Shown: piece after piece, positions 45,122 to 54,251 of the stretch
Numbering within the stretch: the stretch's first letter is position 1
How the letters are laid out: every line of letters begins with the position of its first letter
Source of the DNA: ZC4RG30 sp963777735
Lineage (GTDB): Bacteria > Pseudomonadota > Gammaproteobacteria > Steroidobacterales > Steroidobacteraceae
Assembly: GCA_963777735.1 (NCBI GenBank)
Contig: CAVZRQ010000002.1
Location: forward strand, 62,001-126,000
Direction of reading: 5' to 3'
Length of the DNA stretch: 64,000 nt
Notes under the pieces: model-generated
Told to the model about the DNA's origin: nothing
What the model saw: only the letters and a program-made list of their open reading frames with translations
Database searches by the model: none
Program-made: the position numbers and the translations under genes

Positions 45122-47653
45122 ATGCCTGATCCAATTCGTTCGCGTGTTGCCTATGCGGTTGCACTGAGTATCGCGTCGTCCCTGTTTGCGCAGCAGGTTG
45201 TTGCGGCGGAGTCAGACGATGAGCTGCAGGAGCTGAATGAAGTCATCGTTACGGCGCAGTTCCGCGAACAGCGCCTGCAGGACACGCCGATCGCGATCAC
45301 CGCGGTCAATGCAGAAATGCTCGAGGCGCGTGGCCAGACCAGCATCGCGCAGGTTGCCGCACAGGCGCCGAACGTTTCGCTGCGACCACAGCCGCAGAAC
45401 GGCGGTTCGGGTCTCATCGCTTTCATCCGCGGTGTAGGCCAGACGGATTTCAACTACGCACTTGATCCGGGCGTGGGCGTGTATGTAGATGATGTCTATA
45501 TCCCGACGCTGTCGAGCTCGCTGCTCGAACTGATGGATCTTGATCGCGTTGAAATTCTGCGTGGTCCCCAAGGTACCCTCGCGGGAAAGAACGCCATCGG
45601 CGGCGCGATCAAGCTGTTCGGCACCAAGCCCAAGGGCGACGGGTCAGGCAACCTGCGGGTGTCCTACGGTTCGCTCAATGAACTGAATATCCGTGGCATG
45701 ACCGATTTCAAGATCAGCGAGAACGTGGCCATGCGCGTTTCGGGCATGAGCCGCGGACGCGATGGCTATGTCGGCATGCTCGACTATGGCCAGACTCATC
45801 CCACTTCGAACGTGCCGCAGAACAACACGCGCGGTAATGGCAATTCCGATTACGAGACCATGGGCGGGCAGAACATCGTTGCTGGTCGCGCGGCATTGCG
45901 GTTCACGCCAAATGAACAGCTCGAGATCAACCTTACTGCGGACTACACCCGCGAAAAGTCCGAAGCGATCCCGACTGTCCTGATTGCAGCGGGGCCCGTC
46001 GCGCCAGGCGGTACCGTATTCAACCCCACTTTGCCGGGTGACTCCAATTCAGGCGGAAATCCCTGGCTCGTCGGCAAGGACGGCAATGCGGTAAACGTGT
46101 CCTGTGTCTTTGTTCCGGCAGGAGCCTATAGCTGCGATACGGGCGGCAATCTGCTGGGCTGGGATCCGCGTTTCGTCAGTTACTCGAACTTCCTCGATGG
46201 TGCGGAAGGCACGACCCAGGCCCCATTCAAGCCCTATTTCTCCATCCCTACTACCGAATTCCAGGGCTCCGGCTTTCACGCCAATGTCAGCTACGATCTC
46301 AACGACAACCTGCAACTGGTCTATATCGGGTCGTATCGCAAGTACAACTCGAAGTTCGGACAGGATCAGGATGCAACGCCGATACCTGTCGCCCAGCTCG
46401 ACAACGAACTGAACCACCATGCGTTTACTTCGGAAGTCCGGCTCAACTTCAAGACGGGCAGCGGCTTTGTCGAAGGTACCGTCGGCGCCTTCTATCTGGA
46501 TCAGAAGGGCACCTATACGGCCCGCGTCGATCTGAACTACGTCAGTCCGGTAATCGACTTCCTGCATGGCCCGGACACGACGCCCAGCGACACCAAGGCG
46601 GTATTCGCCACGGCAACCGTGCACGCGACCGATGCGATGAGCTTCACCGGAGGCCTGCGCTACACGAAGGACAGGAAGGACTACACCTACTTCCGGTCGA
46701 ATCCGGACGGCACCCTGCCCAACGGCTTCAACTGCTTCGTGGCCAACGGTATCTTTTCGGAACCAAACTGCCTGCTTGCCGGTATCTATGACGTGACCGG
46801 TACCTTCAAGGGCGATCGCACGGACTGGCGCATCGTCGGCGACTATCGATTCTCTGAAACCTTCCTGGCCTATGCGTCGGTCTCCACCGGATTCAAGGGT
46901 GGCGGCGTCAACCCGCGTCCGTTCACCGCCGACCAGCGCCTGCCGTTCAAGCCAGAAACCCTTACCACCTATGAGATGGGCTTCAAATCCGACTTGCTCG
47001 ACCGTCGCCTGCGTCTGAACGGTGCCGCTTTCCTCAACAAATACGAGGACATTACGCTCGGCAAGACGGTGTGCCGGGAATCGATTCTGCCAACGCCGTG
47101 CCTGCGGCCCGACAATATCGGTTCAGCAGACGTGAAGGGCGTGGAACTCGAAGCCACGATATTCCCGGCCCAGGGCCTCTCGTTTGATCTGAGCGCCAGC
47201 CTCCTCGACTTCAAGTACACCTCCCCGAGCAGAAATGGAGTGCTGATCAAGCTCGTTGACCTCCCGCCTCCTGACGATATCGTCGACACGGCCATACCGG
47301 TGACGGGCATTACTCCCTACACGCCAGAGGTGTCGTACTCGGTGGGGGCCCAGTACGACCATGAGGCCAATGGCGGCACGCTGAGTTACCGGCTGGATGG
47401 TTCGTATCAAGGCAAGCTGTTTACGAATGCCGAGAACACCTCCTGGTCGAAGATTCCTGGCCGCTTCCTCGCCAATGCCAGGTTGAGCTGGGCCGACAGC
47501 GACAATGACTGGAAGGTATCGCTCGAAGTTCAGAACCTCTTTGACAAGTACTACTTCCAGTCCGTGAGCGATGTGACCACCTCGCTGGGACTTGTCACCG
47601 GCGTGCCTGGTCTGCCGCGCACCTACGCGGTCGGGTTCGAACGCAAGTTCTGA
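45122..47653 (+). CDS. TonB-dependent receptor (sphingomonad/steroidobacter type)
   Basis: An 843-residue outer-membrane active transporter. The signal peptide is followed by ELNEVIVTAQFREQRLQDTP, an N-terminal TonB-box-like region and the start of the plug; GVYVDDVYIPTLSSSLLEL and LDRVEILRGPQGTLAGKNAI are plug signatures. The barrel ends in TYAVGFERKF with the terminal Phe needed for assembly. The type is the large group used for organic substrates rather than proven siderophores. GGGGGAG precedes ATG 45122. A strong terminator follows, so it is monocistronic or the last gene of a unit. Confidence 0.95.
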   Translation: MPDPIRSRVAYAVALSIASSLFAQQVVAAESDDELQELNEVIVTAQFREQRLQDTPIAITAVNAEMLEARGQTSIAQVAAQAPNVSLRPQPQNGGSGLIAFIRGVGQTDFNYALDPGVGVYVDDVYIPTLSSSLLELMDLDRVEILRGPQGTLAGKNAIGGAIKLFGTKPKGDGSGNLRVSYGSLNELNIRGMTDFKISENVAMRVSGMSRGRDGYVGMLDYGQTHPTSNVPQNNTRGNGNSDYETMGGQNIVAGRAALRFTPNEQLEINLTADYTREKSEAIPTVLIAAGPVAPGGTVFNPTLPGDSNSGGNPWLVGKDGNAVNVSCVFVPAGAYSCDTGGNLLGWDPRFVSYSNFLDGAEGTTQAPFKPYFSIPTTEFQGSGFHANVSYDLNDNLQLVYIGSYRKYNSKFGQDQDATPIPVAQLDNELNHHAFTSEVRLNFKTGSGFVEGTVGAFYLDQKGTYTARVDLNYVSPVIDFLHGPDTTPSDTKAVFATATVHATDAMSFTGGLRYTKDRKDYTYFRSNPDGTLPNGFNCFVANGIFSEPNCLLAGIYDVTGTFKGDRTDWRIVGDYRFSETFLAYASVSTGFKGGGVNPRPFTADQRLPFKPETLTTYEMGFKSDLLDRRLRLNGAAFLNKYEDITLGKTVCRESILPTPCLRPDNIGSADVKGVELEATIFPAQGLSFDLSASLLDFKYTSPSRNGVLIKLVDLPPPDDIVDTAIPVTGITPYTPEVSYSVGAQYDHEANGGTLSYRLDGSYQGKLFTNAENTSWSKIPGRFLANARLSWADSDNDWKVSLEVQNLFDKYYFQSVSDVTTSLGLVTGVPGLPRTYAVGFERKF

Positions 47654-47690
47654 TCGGCGGGCGGGCGGGCGCACCCCGAGGCGCAAAACA

Positions 47691-47723
47691 AAAGGCCGGA
47701 AGCGCAAGCTTCCGGCCTTTTTT
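47691..47723 (+). terminator. Rho-independent terminator
   Basis: AAAGGCCGGAAGC and GCTTCCGGCCTTT form a perfect 13-bp stem with a GCAA tetraloop, and the T-tract runs to 47723. It ends the TonB receptor transcript; the A-run on the other side could let it serve the convergent M16 gene too. Confidence 0.95.
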
Positions 47724-47760
47724 CATTGCTTCTGGAATCAAGCGCTACTCCAGCGTAGCG

Positions 47761-50573
47761 CTATCCAGATCCAGCTTCTCTATCCCCAGCTGCTGCAGCC
47801 GTCGGATACTTCGCCTTGAGCGCAGCCCGGAACACCTTCGCATCCCCCACCACCACCACCGATGCAGTGGCCGGATCAAAGTAATCCTTCGCGGCCTTCG
47901 CAGCCTGCTCGGCCGTGACCGCCTCGACATCCGCCGCATACGTCTGCAGCTTCGCGAGCGGCAATCCAAACTGCGCCAGTGCCGACAACTCACCCGCCAG
48001 GCCCGAAGTAGTCTCCACAGCGCGACCAAAATCGCCGATCAGCACCGCCTTGCGGTTGACGAGTTCATCCGCGGGCACGGGCGTTGCGCCGAGGCGGCCC
48101 AGTTCGCCGCTCATCAGATCCACCACCTGCGCCACCGCATCATTGCGGGTCTGTGCCGCAGCGACGACCGGAGCGCCATGTTGTCTTGCTGCGATGCTGG
48201 AGCTGGCGCCATAGGAAAGCCCGCGCTTGATGCGGATTTCCTGGTTCAACCGCGCGGAGTAGCCGCCGCCCAGCACATCGTTGGCCACCAGTGCGGCGAA
48301 ATAATCCGGTGACGTGCGGCTCGGACCGACATGCCCCATCAGCACGGCGGCCTGACCGATCTGCGGAATATCGATCAGCAGCGGTGCCTTCACGGCGGCG
48401 CTGATGCCTGCGGCGGCGGCGGCTGGCAGAGCGGCTTCCGGCTTCTTCCACGAGCCCAGCAATTCCTCCGCCAGCGCAAAGCCGGCGTCGGGAGTGATGT
48501 CGCCGGTCATGACCAGCGTTGCGTTGTCCGGGCGCCACCAGCTCGCGTGAAAGGCTGCCGCATCCTCGCGCTTCAGGGCGCCGATCGAACGCGGCGAAGG
48601 CGTCTTGCCGTATGCGCCATCCCCGAACAGGCGACGCGTCATGGCATATCGGCCGACAGTCGCCGGCTGACGCAGCGAAACGGTCAGGCCATCGAGCGCT
48701 TCCTGCTGCGCGCGATCCAGTTCCTCTGCATCGAAGGCGGGGTTCTGTGCCACATCGGCGAGCACCGCGAAGACCTCGCGCAGCTTGTCGGCGCGGGTGA
48801 TCGCCGAGACGCTGGAGGCGTCGGCCCCGGCGCTGGCGCCGAGCGAAGCACCGAGGCTTTCGATCTGCTGCGAGATCTCCGTGGCCGAGCGCGTGGTCGT
48901 GCCGCGCGTGGTGAGGTCGGCGGTCATCGATGCAAGGCCGGCGCGGTCTGCGGGATCGAGCGCACTGCCCGCCGCAATGCGCAGGTCTGCGGCAACCAGC
49001 GGCAGGCCGGGCCTGTTCGCCACGATCACACGCAGGCCGTTGGCCAGTGTCTTCTCGCTAGCCGCCGGCACACGCGCGGCGATGGCCGCGGCCGGTGCGG
49101 GAGGCAGCACACGCCGGTCGGCCGGTGCCAGCGCATAGGCGGGAATCTCCGCTGCGGGAATGGCGATGGCCACCGGCTGGATCTGCTTCGAATCGGCGAT
49201 CACATCGCCTTTGCTGCCCGCCTCGGCCGGCAGGTAGCGGATCGTGACGGCTCGCGTATCGTCCATGATCGACTTCGCCACGCGCTGCACATCGGCGGCG
49301 GTCACCGTCTGCAGCTCGGCGAGGATGCGGTCCGACGCGGCCGGATCGCCGAACACGATCACCGAGTGGGCGAGCTCATCGGCGCGGCCCGAGGAGGTCT
49401 CGCGCTGCTGCAGGGATTCGGCGATGAGTTCGTTGCGTGCTTCGTCGAGCTCGGCGGCCGTGACAGGCTGATCGCGCAGCTTCGTGATCTCGGCCTGCAG
49501 TGAAGCCAGGCCTTCATCCGCGGTCTTGCCTTCGGAAAGAATCGCCACCAGTGCGTACAGGCCTGGCTGCTTGCGGACCTCGAAGCATGGAACCAGCCTG
49601 CGCCGCCAGTTGCTGCTCGTAGACCATCGACTGATAAAGCCGCGACGACTGACCGCGCTGCGCGATGGCATCGAGCACCATCCACGCGGCGATGTCCGGG
49701 CTGTCGGCTGCAGGCGCCGGCCAGCTGATCGCCACGGCGGGCAATGGCACGTTGGGTTCGTACACCGTGAAGGCGCGTGGCGAAGTGCGCGCCGGCTCGA
49801 CGGCGGTGACTTTGGGAATCGGCCTTGCGGGAGACTTCAGCGGCCCGAAATACTGATCGACCCAGGCATCGAGCTGTTTCGAATCGAAGTTGCCGGCGAC
49901 GACGAGGATGGCGTTGTCGGGCCGGTAATAGGCGGCATGGAAGGATTTCACATCTTCCAGCGTTGCAGCATCGAGATCGGCGATCGAGCCGATGCCCGGG
50001 CGCCCGTAGGGATGCACGTCGAAGCCGGTCTGCGCCATGTAAAGGCCGAAGAGCTTGCCGTAGGGCTGGCTCAGGATGCGACTGGCGGAATTCCTCCTGA
50101 ACAACGGCGCGCTCGGATTGGAAGGTTTCTTCATCTACCACCAGCGAGCCCATGCGCTCGGCTTCGCCCCACAGCACGCGCTGCAGGTGATTGGCCGGAA
50201 CGGTCTCGTAGTAGTTGGTGAAGTCGTCGGCCGTGGAGGCGTTGTTGAAACCGCCGACATCCTCGGTGAGGCGATCGAAGGTTTCCGACGGCATGTTGGC
50301 CGTCGACTTGAACATCAGGTGTTCGAACAGATGCGCGAAGCCAGAGCGGCCAGGTGGATCGCTTTTCGACCCTACGTCGTACCACACGGCCACCGACACG
50401 CTGGCGGTGTCAGGATCGGGCAGCGCATACACCCGCAGGCCGTTTTCCAGCGTGCGCATGCGCGGCTCGAGTTTCGGGATGACCAGACCGCCGGCGGCCG
50501 GCGGGGTCTTCGGTTGGCAGGCGGTCAATGCCAGCGCCGCGCTGGCAGCCAGGACAGCAAGCGGGCGCAGCAT
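47761..50573 (-). CDS. M16 zinc protease lipoprotein with two peptidase units, frame broken twice
   Basis: About 936 residues after correction. Signal peptide with lipobox LTAC (Cys19), then the inverted zinc motif HLFEH at 81-85 and VVQEEF with the third ligand. A second, inactive-looking M16 unit lies in the C-terminal half (EKTLANGLRVIVANRPGLPL; no HxxEH). Frames change near 50082 (an extra T; restored EEFRQRILSQPYGKLFG) and 49587 (an extra C; restored GSMFEVRKQPGLYALVA). The span of 2813 bases fits two extra bases. M16 members degrade peptides in a clamshell chamber; the tandem active/inactive layout matches pitrilysin-like periplasmic proteases. Confidence 0.9.
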
Positions 50574-50592
50574 GTCGGACTCCCGTTGGTGG

Positions 50593-51570
50593 TTACAGCA
50601 GATCCTTCACGCCATCGCGCTCTTCGCGCAACTCGGCTTCGCTGAGGTCCATGCGCTTGCGGCTGAACTCATCCACCGACAGGCCCTGCACGATGGCGTA
50701 TTCGCCGTTCTTCGTGGTGACCGGATACGAATAGATCAGGCCTTCCTTGATGCCGTAGCTGCCGTCTGAAGGCACGGCCATGCTGACCCAGTCGCCTTCC
50801 GCAGTGCCCTTCACCCAGGTGTGCACGTGATCGATGGCGGCAGCAGCGGCCGAAGCGGCCGACGATGCGCCACGCGCCTTGATGATGGCGGCGCCACGCT
50901 GCTGCACCACCGGGATGAAGGTCTCTTCGATCCACTTCTGGTCGACCAGCGACTTCGCGGGCTTGCCGCCCACCGTGGTGTGCGAGACATCCGGATACTG
51001 CGTCGACGAGTGGTTGCCCCAGATCGTGAGCTTGCGGATGTCGGTGGTGTGCGTGCCGGTTTTCTCGGCGAGCTGCGACAGCGCGCGGTTGTGATCGAGG
51101 CGCGTCATCGCCGTGAAGTTGCGCGGATTCAGATCCTTCGCATTCGCGCGCGCGATCAGCGCATTGGTGTTGGCGGGGTTGCCCACCACCAGCACCTTGA
51201 TGTTGCGGTCGGCGACTTCGTTCATCGCCTTGCCCTGTGCGGAGAAGATGGCCGCGTTGGCGAGCAGCAGATCCTTGCGCTCCATGCCGGGGCCGCGCGG
51301 GCGCGCGCCCACGAGCAATGCCACCTGGCTGTCCTTGAAGGCCACCTTCGCATCGTCGGTCGCCACGCACTTGTTCAGCAGCGGGAACGCGCAATCGTTC
51401 AGTTCCATCACCACGCCCTGCAGTGCCGGCAGCGTCGGCGTGATCTCGAGCAGGTGCAGGTTCACGGGCTGGTCGTTGCCCAGCAGCTGTCCGGAAGCAA
51501 CGCGGAAGGCGAGGGCATAGCCGATCTGGCCGGCGGCGCCGGTGATCGTGACGGTGACGGGCTTTTTCAT
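50593..51570 (-). CDS. mdh: Malate dehydrogenase
   Basis: A 325-residue NAD-dependent enzyme of the citric acid cycle, of the cytosolic-type MDH group found in many proteobacteria. GAAGQIGYALAF is the NAD-binding loop; ARPRGPGMERKDLL carries the substrate arginines; VGNPANTNALI, TRLDHNRA and the catalytic His in IWGNHSSTQYPD are all present. Length is full. GGAG lies seven bases before the ATG at 51568-51570. The M16 gene follows on the same strand 19 bases on. Confidence 0.97.
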   Translation of the reverse strand: MKKPVTVTITGAAGQIGYALAFRVASGQLLGNDQPVNLHLLEITPTLPALQGVVMELNDCAFPLLNKCVATDDAKVAFKDSQVALLVGARPRGPGMERKDLLLANAAIFSAQGKAMNEVADRNIKVLVVGNPANTNALIARANAKDLNPRNFTAMTRLDHNRALSQLAEKTGTHTTDIRKLTIWGNHSSTQYPDVSHTTVGGKPAKSLVDQKWIEETFIPVVQQRGAAIIKARGASSAASAAAAAIDHVHTWVKGTAEGDWVSMAVPSDGSYGIKEGLIYSYPVTTKNGEYAIVQGLSVDEFSRKRMDLSEAELREERDGVKDLL

Positions 51571-51641
51571 CGGATCTCCATGCTGGGTGGGCCGGGATTC
51601 TAACCGGGGCGGGGCGTTTTGCTTTTTGTTCGGACGGGGTG

Positions 51642-51677
51642 TTGACACTGAGCTAGTGTTGTAGTTAGATACAACAC
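51642..51677 (+). promoter_or_regulatory. Sigma70 promoter overlapped by YtrA-type operator
   Basis: TTGACA (51642-51647) and TTAGAT (51665-51670) have the ideal 17-base spacing. GTGTTGTA (51656-51663) and TACAACAC (51670-51677) form a perfect 8-bp inverted repeat with a 6-base spacer that covers the -10 box. The GntR/YtrA-type regulator encoded at 52098 is the obvious candidate repressor; YtrA-family operators elsewhere also contain GTGT...ACAC arms. Confidence 0.7.
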
Positions 51678-51732
51678 CACAGGGGTGAGAGATGTTCTCC
51701 ACCCCCAAACGGACAGAACAGGAGAAATCGAG

Positions 51733-51921
51733 ATGGAGCAGATCAATGAACGGACACAGCTGGGATTGGTGCATCGCACCGTCGCCCTTGGACTGGCTCT
51801 CGCCACCACCGCGCTCATCGCAACCAGCACGGCTGTCGTCTTCACGGGCAGTACCCCGGCGGTCGCCGGCACGTTTGCCCGGGCAGCGTTCGGTCCCCTC
51901 CGGGCCGTGCTTGGCCTCTGA
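51733..51921 (+). CDS. Small membrane protein, 62 residues, first ORF of the YtrA operon
   Basis: A short ORF with a good CAGGAG site seven bases before the ATG, directly downstream of the strong promoter. It has one long hydrophobic stretch (VALGLALATTALIATSTAVV) preceded by a basic/polar N-terminus and ends in a second, amphipathic part. No family recognised. Position as first gene under the regulated promoter suggests a real product, possibly a sensor or regulator of the ABC transporter; this is inference. Confidence 0.6.
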   Translation: MEQINERTQLGLVHRTVALGLALATTALIATSTAVVFTGSTPAVAGTFARAAFGPLRAVLGL

Positions 51922-51984
51922 CACAGAGGCCGGGTCCGATACTGGAACGCCAGCGAAACAGATTGCATAGAACAGGTGGTCATC

Positions 51985-52101
51985 ATGTCAGCATGGATAC
52001 AACAGAGGATTGCCGCGATGGATGTTTTCTCCAGCGCGCTCTTCTGCCTGTGGCTGTCGACCGCTAGTCTGCTGCCATCTCTTTTCATGGATCTGCTGTG
52101 A
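51985..52101 (+). CDS. Tiny membrane ORF, 38 residues, coupled to the GntR gene
   Basis: AGGTGG lies before the ATG at 51985. The peptide starts MSAWIQQRIAAMDVF and continues as one hydrophobic segment (SSALFCLWLSTASLLPSLF). Its stop codon overlaps the GTG start of the GntR gene (GTGA), so its translation may drive that of the regulator: either a leader peptide or a small membrane protein. No homologue recognised. Confidence 0.5.
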   Translation: MSAWIQQRIAAMDVFSSALFCLWLSTASLLPSLFMDLL

Positions 52102-52505
52102 ACATCATCGACGCCAAATGGGATGACTCCCAGCCCATCTACCGCCAGCTGCGCGATCGCGTGGTGGCGATGATGCTTGAAGGTGCATTGAAGGAAGGTG
52201 AGGCGATCCCCTCCGTCCGCCAGGTGGCCACCGAGTACCGTCTCAATCCCCTGACGGTGCTGAAGGCCTATCAGGCCCTGGTGGACGAGGGGTTGGTGGA
52301 AAAGCGCCGGGGCCTTGGCATGTTCGTGGCGCCGGGCGCGAGCGCGGCCCTGCTGAAGGACGAGCGCGCGCGGTTCCTCTCCACCGACTGGCCAAAGATC
52401 CAGGCCACCATCCAGCGACTCGGGCTCTCGGCCGAGGCCCTACTGAAAGCAGACATCCCGGAGCCGGCCACACCGCCGCTGCCCACTCGCACGGAGCGAA
52501 AATAA
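52098..52505 (+). CDS. GntR-family regulator, YtrA type
   Basis: A 135-residue protein with the N-terminal GntR winged helix (PIYRQLRDRVVAMMLEGALK; IPSVRQVATEYRLNPLTVLK; KRRGLGMFVAPGA) and only a short helical C-terminal tail, the hallmark of the YtrA subfamily that controls adjacent ABC transporters. Start GTG 52098. It overlaps the ATPase gene by one base (TAATG). It probably represses the operon through the inverted repeat at 51656-51677. Confidence 0.93.
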   Translation: MNIIDAKWDDSQPIYRQLRDRVVAMMLEGALKEGEAIPSVRQVATEYRLNPLTVLKAYQALVDEGLVEKRRGLGMFVAPGASAALLKDERARFLSTDWPKIQATIQRLGLSAEALLKADIPEPATPPLPTRTERK

Positions 52506-53365
52506 TGTCGTCGATCATCGAAGCACGCGGCCTGCGCAAGCAGTACCGCGGAGGCAAGCAGGCTGTGGCCGGGGTGGATTTCACCATCGCCCCCGGCCGC
52601 ATCGTGGGGCTCATCGGCCGCAATGGCGCCGGCAAGACCACGGTGATCAAGTCGCTGCTGGGGCTCACTCCTTATGAAGGCACGCTGACGGTGCTGGGGC
52701 GCAACCCCATGTCCGAGCGCGATGACCTGATGCGCGAGGTGTCGTTCATCGCCGATGTGGCGGTGCTGCCCAAGTGGCTGAAGGTGAAGAACGCGCTGGA
52801 CTATGTGCAGGGCGTGCATCCGAACTTCAACCGCGAAAAGGCGGAGCAGTTCCTGGCGAGCACCGACGTGAAGCTCAACCACAAGGTGCGCCAGCTGTCG
52901 AAGGGCATGGTGACGCAGCTGCATCTGGCACTGGTGCTGGCCATCAAGGCGCGGCTGCTGGTACTCGATGAGCCCACGCTGGGCCTCGATCTGCTGGTGC
53001 GCCGCCGCTTCTACGACACGCTGCTCAATGACTACATGGATGAGGAGCGGACCATTCTCGTGACCACCCACCAGGTGGAGGAAATCGAGAACCTGCTGAC
53101 TGATGTGATGTTCATCGAACAGGGCAAGCTCGTGCTCGACACTCCGGTAGACCAGATCGGCGCGCGCTATTCGCAGCTGATCGTGAAAGCCGAGCAGCTG
53201 GCGGCGGCACGGGCGCTGCGGCCTTTCAGCGAACGGTCCGTGCTGGGCCGCACCGTGCTGTTCTACGAGAACGCCCCGCGCGAGCAGCTGGCGCTGCTGG
53301 GGGACCTGGGCACGCCCACCATCGCCGACCTGTTCGTGGCAAACATGCAGAAGGAGGCCGCATGA
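52505..53365 (+). CDS. ABC transporter ATPase (YtrB/CcmA type)
   Basis: A 286-residue ATPase: Walker A GLIGRNGAGKTT, Walker B RLLVLDEPTLGLD and switch His in VTTHQVEE. The signature is LSKGMVTQ instead of LSGGQ, which is common in this exporter subgroup. It pairs with the following permease; start and stop overlap with both neighbours. Substrate unknown; YtrA-controlled transporters elsewhere respond to cell-wall-active compounds. Confidence 0.93.
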   Translation: MSSIIEARGLRKQYRGGKQAVAGVDFTIAPGRIVGLIGRNGAGKTTVIKSLLGLTPYEGTLTVLGRNPMSERDDLMREVSFIADVAVLPKWLKVKNALDYVQGVHPNFNREKAEQFLASTDVKLNHKVRQLSKGMVTQLHLALVLAIKARLLVLDEPTLGLDLLVRRRFYDTLLNDYMDEERTILVTTHQVEEIENLLTDVMFIEQGKLVLDTPVDQIGARYSQLIVKAEQLAAARALRPFSERSVLGRTVLFYENAPREQLALLGDLGTPTIADLFVANMQKEAA

Positions 53366-54240
53366 ACCGCAAGTTCCTCATGCTGATCCAGCGGGAGTTC
53401 TGGGAGAGCAAGGCGCTGTGGATGGTGCCGGTGGCGGTGGCCATTCTGATCATTGGCGCCGCGACGTTCGGGCAGCTCGGCATGCGATCCGGAGACTCCA
53501 TCTCGGTATCGGCCAGTACCGCTGATATCGGCCAGAGAATCGGCGCGGTATCCCTGATGGGAATCGTGGTCGTTCTTTTCGTGGTGACGGGATTTGCCGT
53601 CTTCACATTTCTGCTCGACTGCCTGCTTGCCGAGCGTCGGGACCGGAGCATCCTGTTCTGGAAGTCACTCCCGGTTTCCGATGCGCAGACCGTGCTGGCG
53701 AAACTGGCAACCGCCATGGTGGTGATGCCGCTGGGCACGATGCTGCTGGCCATGCTGACCCAGCCCGTCGTGGCGTTGATCACCTGGGTGCGATTCGAAG
53801 AATTGAGACCGCTGATCGATTTCGGATTGTTTGCCGCGTGGCCTGCGACGCTGGCGCGTCTGGGGGGCATCTGGATCTTCTCGACATTGTGGTTTGCGCC
53901 GCTGGCCCTGTATCTGATGCTGGCCTCCGTACTGGCGAAGCGTGCGCCGATTCTCTATGCAGCGCTGCCGCCGCTGGTGCTGATCCTGGGAGAGAGGCAG
54001 CTGCTGGGCTCAAGGGTGATCACGGACTTCCTGGCGGACCGGCTGTTTCCGTGGCCCTCCCGCATGCAGCATCTGATGGGTTCGCTGCAGCCCCCGCTCG
54101 GGGGGGATCCGCGCATCACTGGCATCGAGCCGAACTGGTGGATTCCCTTCCAGGATCCCAATCTCTGGATAGGGCTCGCTGTTGCCGCCGGAATGCTGTA
54201 CATCGTGATACGTCTGCGGAGATATCGCGACGACACCTGA
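53362..54240 (+). CDS. ABC-2-like permease of the YtrA operon
   Basis: A 292-residue membrane protein with six predicted segments (ALWMVPVAVAILIIGAATFG; IVVVLFVVTGFAVFTFLLD; and others) and a cytoplasmic loop ERRDRSILFWKSLPVSDAQ that is typical of ABC-2 type permeases. Coupled to the ATPase by an ATGA overlap. It is the last gene of the YtrA operon; the Mla-like operon starts 11 bases later and may be co-transcribed. Confidence 0.88.
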   Translation: MNRKFLMLIQREFWESKALWMVPVAVAILIIGAATFGQLGMRSGDSISVSASTADIGQRIGAVSLMGIVVVLFVVTGFAVFTFLLDCLLAERRDRSILFWKSLPVSDAQTVLAKLATAMVVMPLGTMLLAMLTQPVVALITWVRFEELRPLIDFGLFAAWPATLARLGGIWIFSTLWFAPLALYLMLASVLAKRAPILYAALPPLVLILGERQLLGSRVITDFLADRLFPWPSRMQHLMGSLQPPLGGDPRITGIEPNWWIPFQDPNLWIGLAVAAGMLYIVIRLRRYRDDT

Positions 54241-54251
54241 ATAGGTAATGG

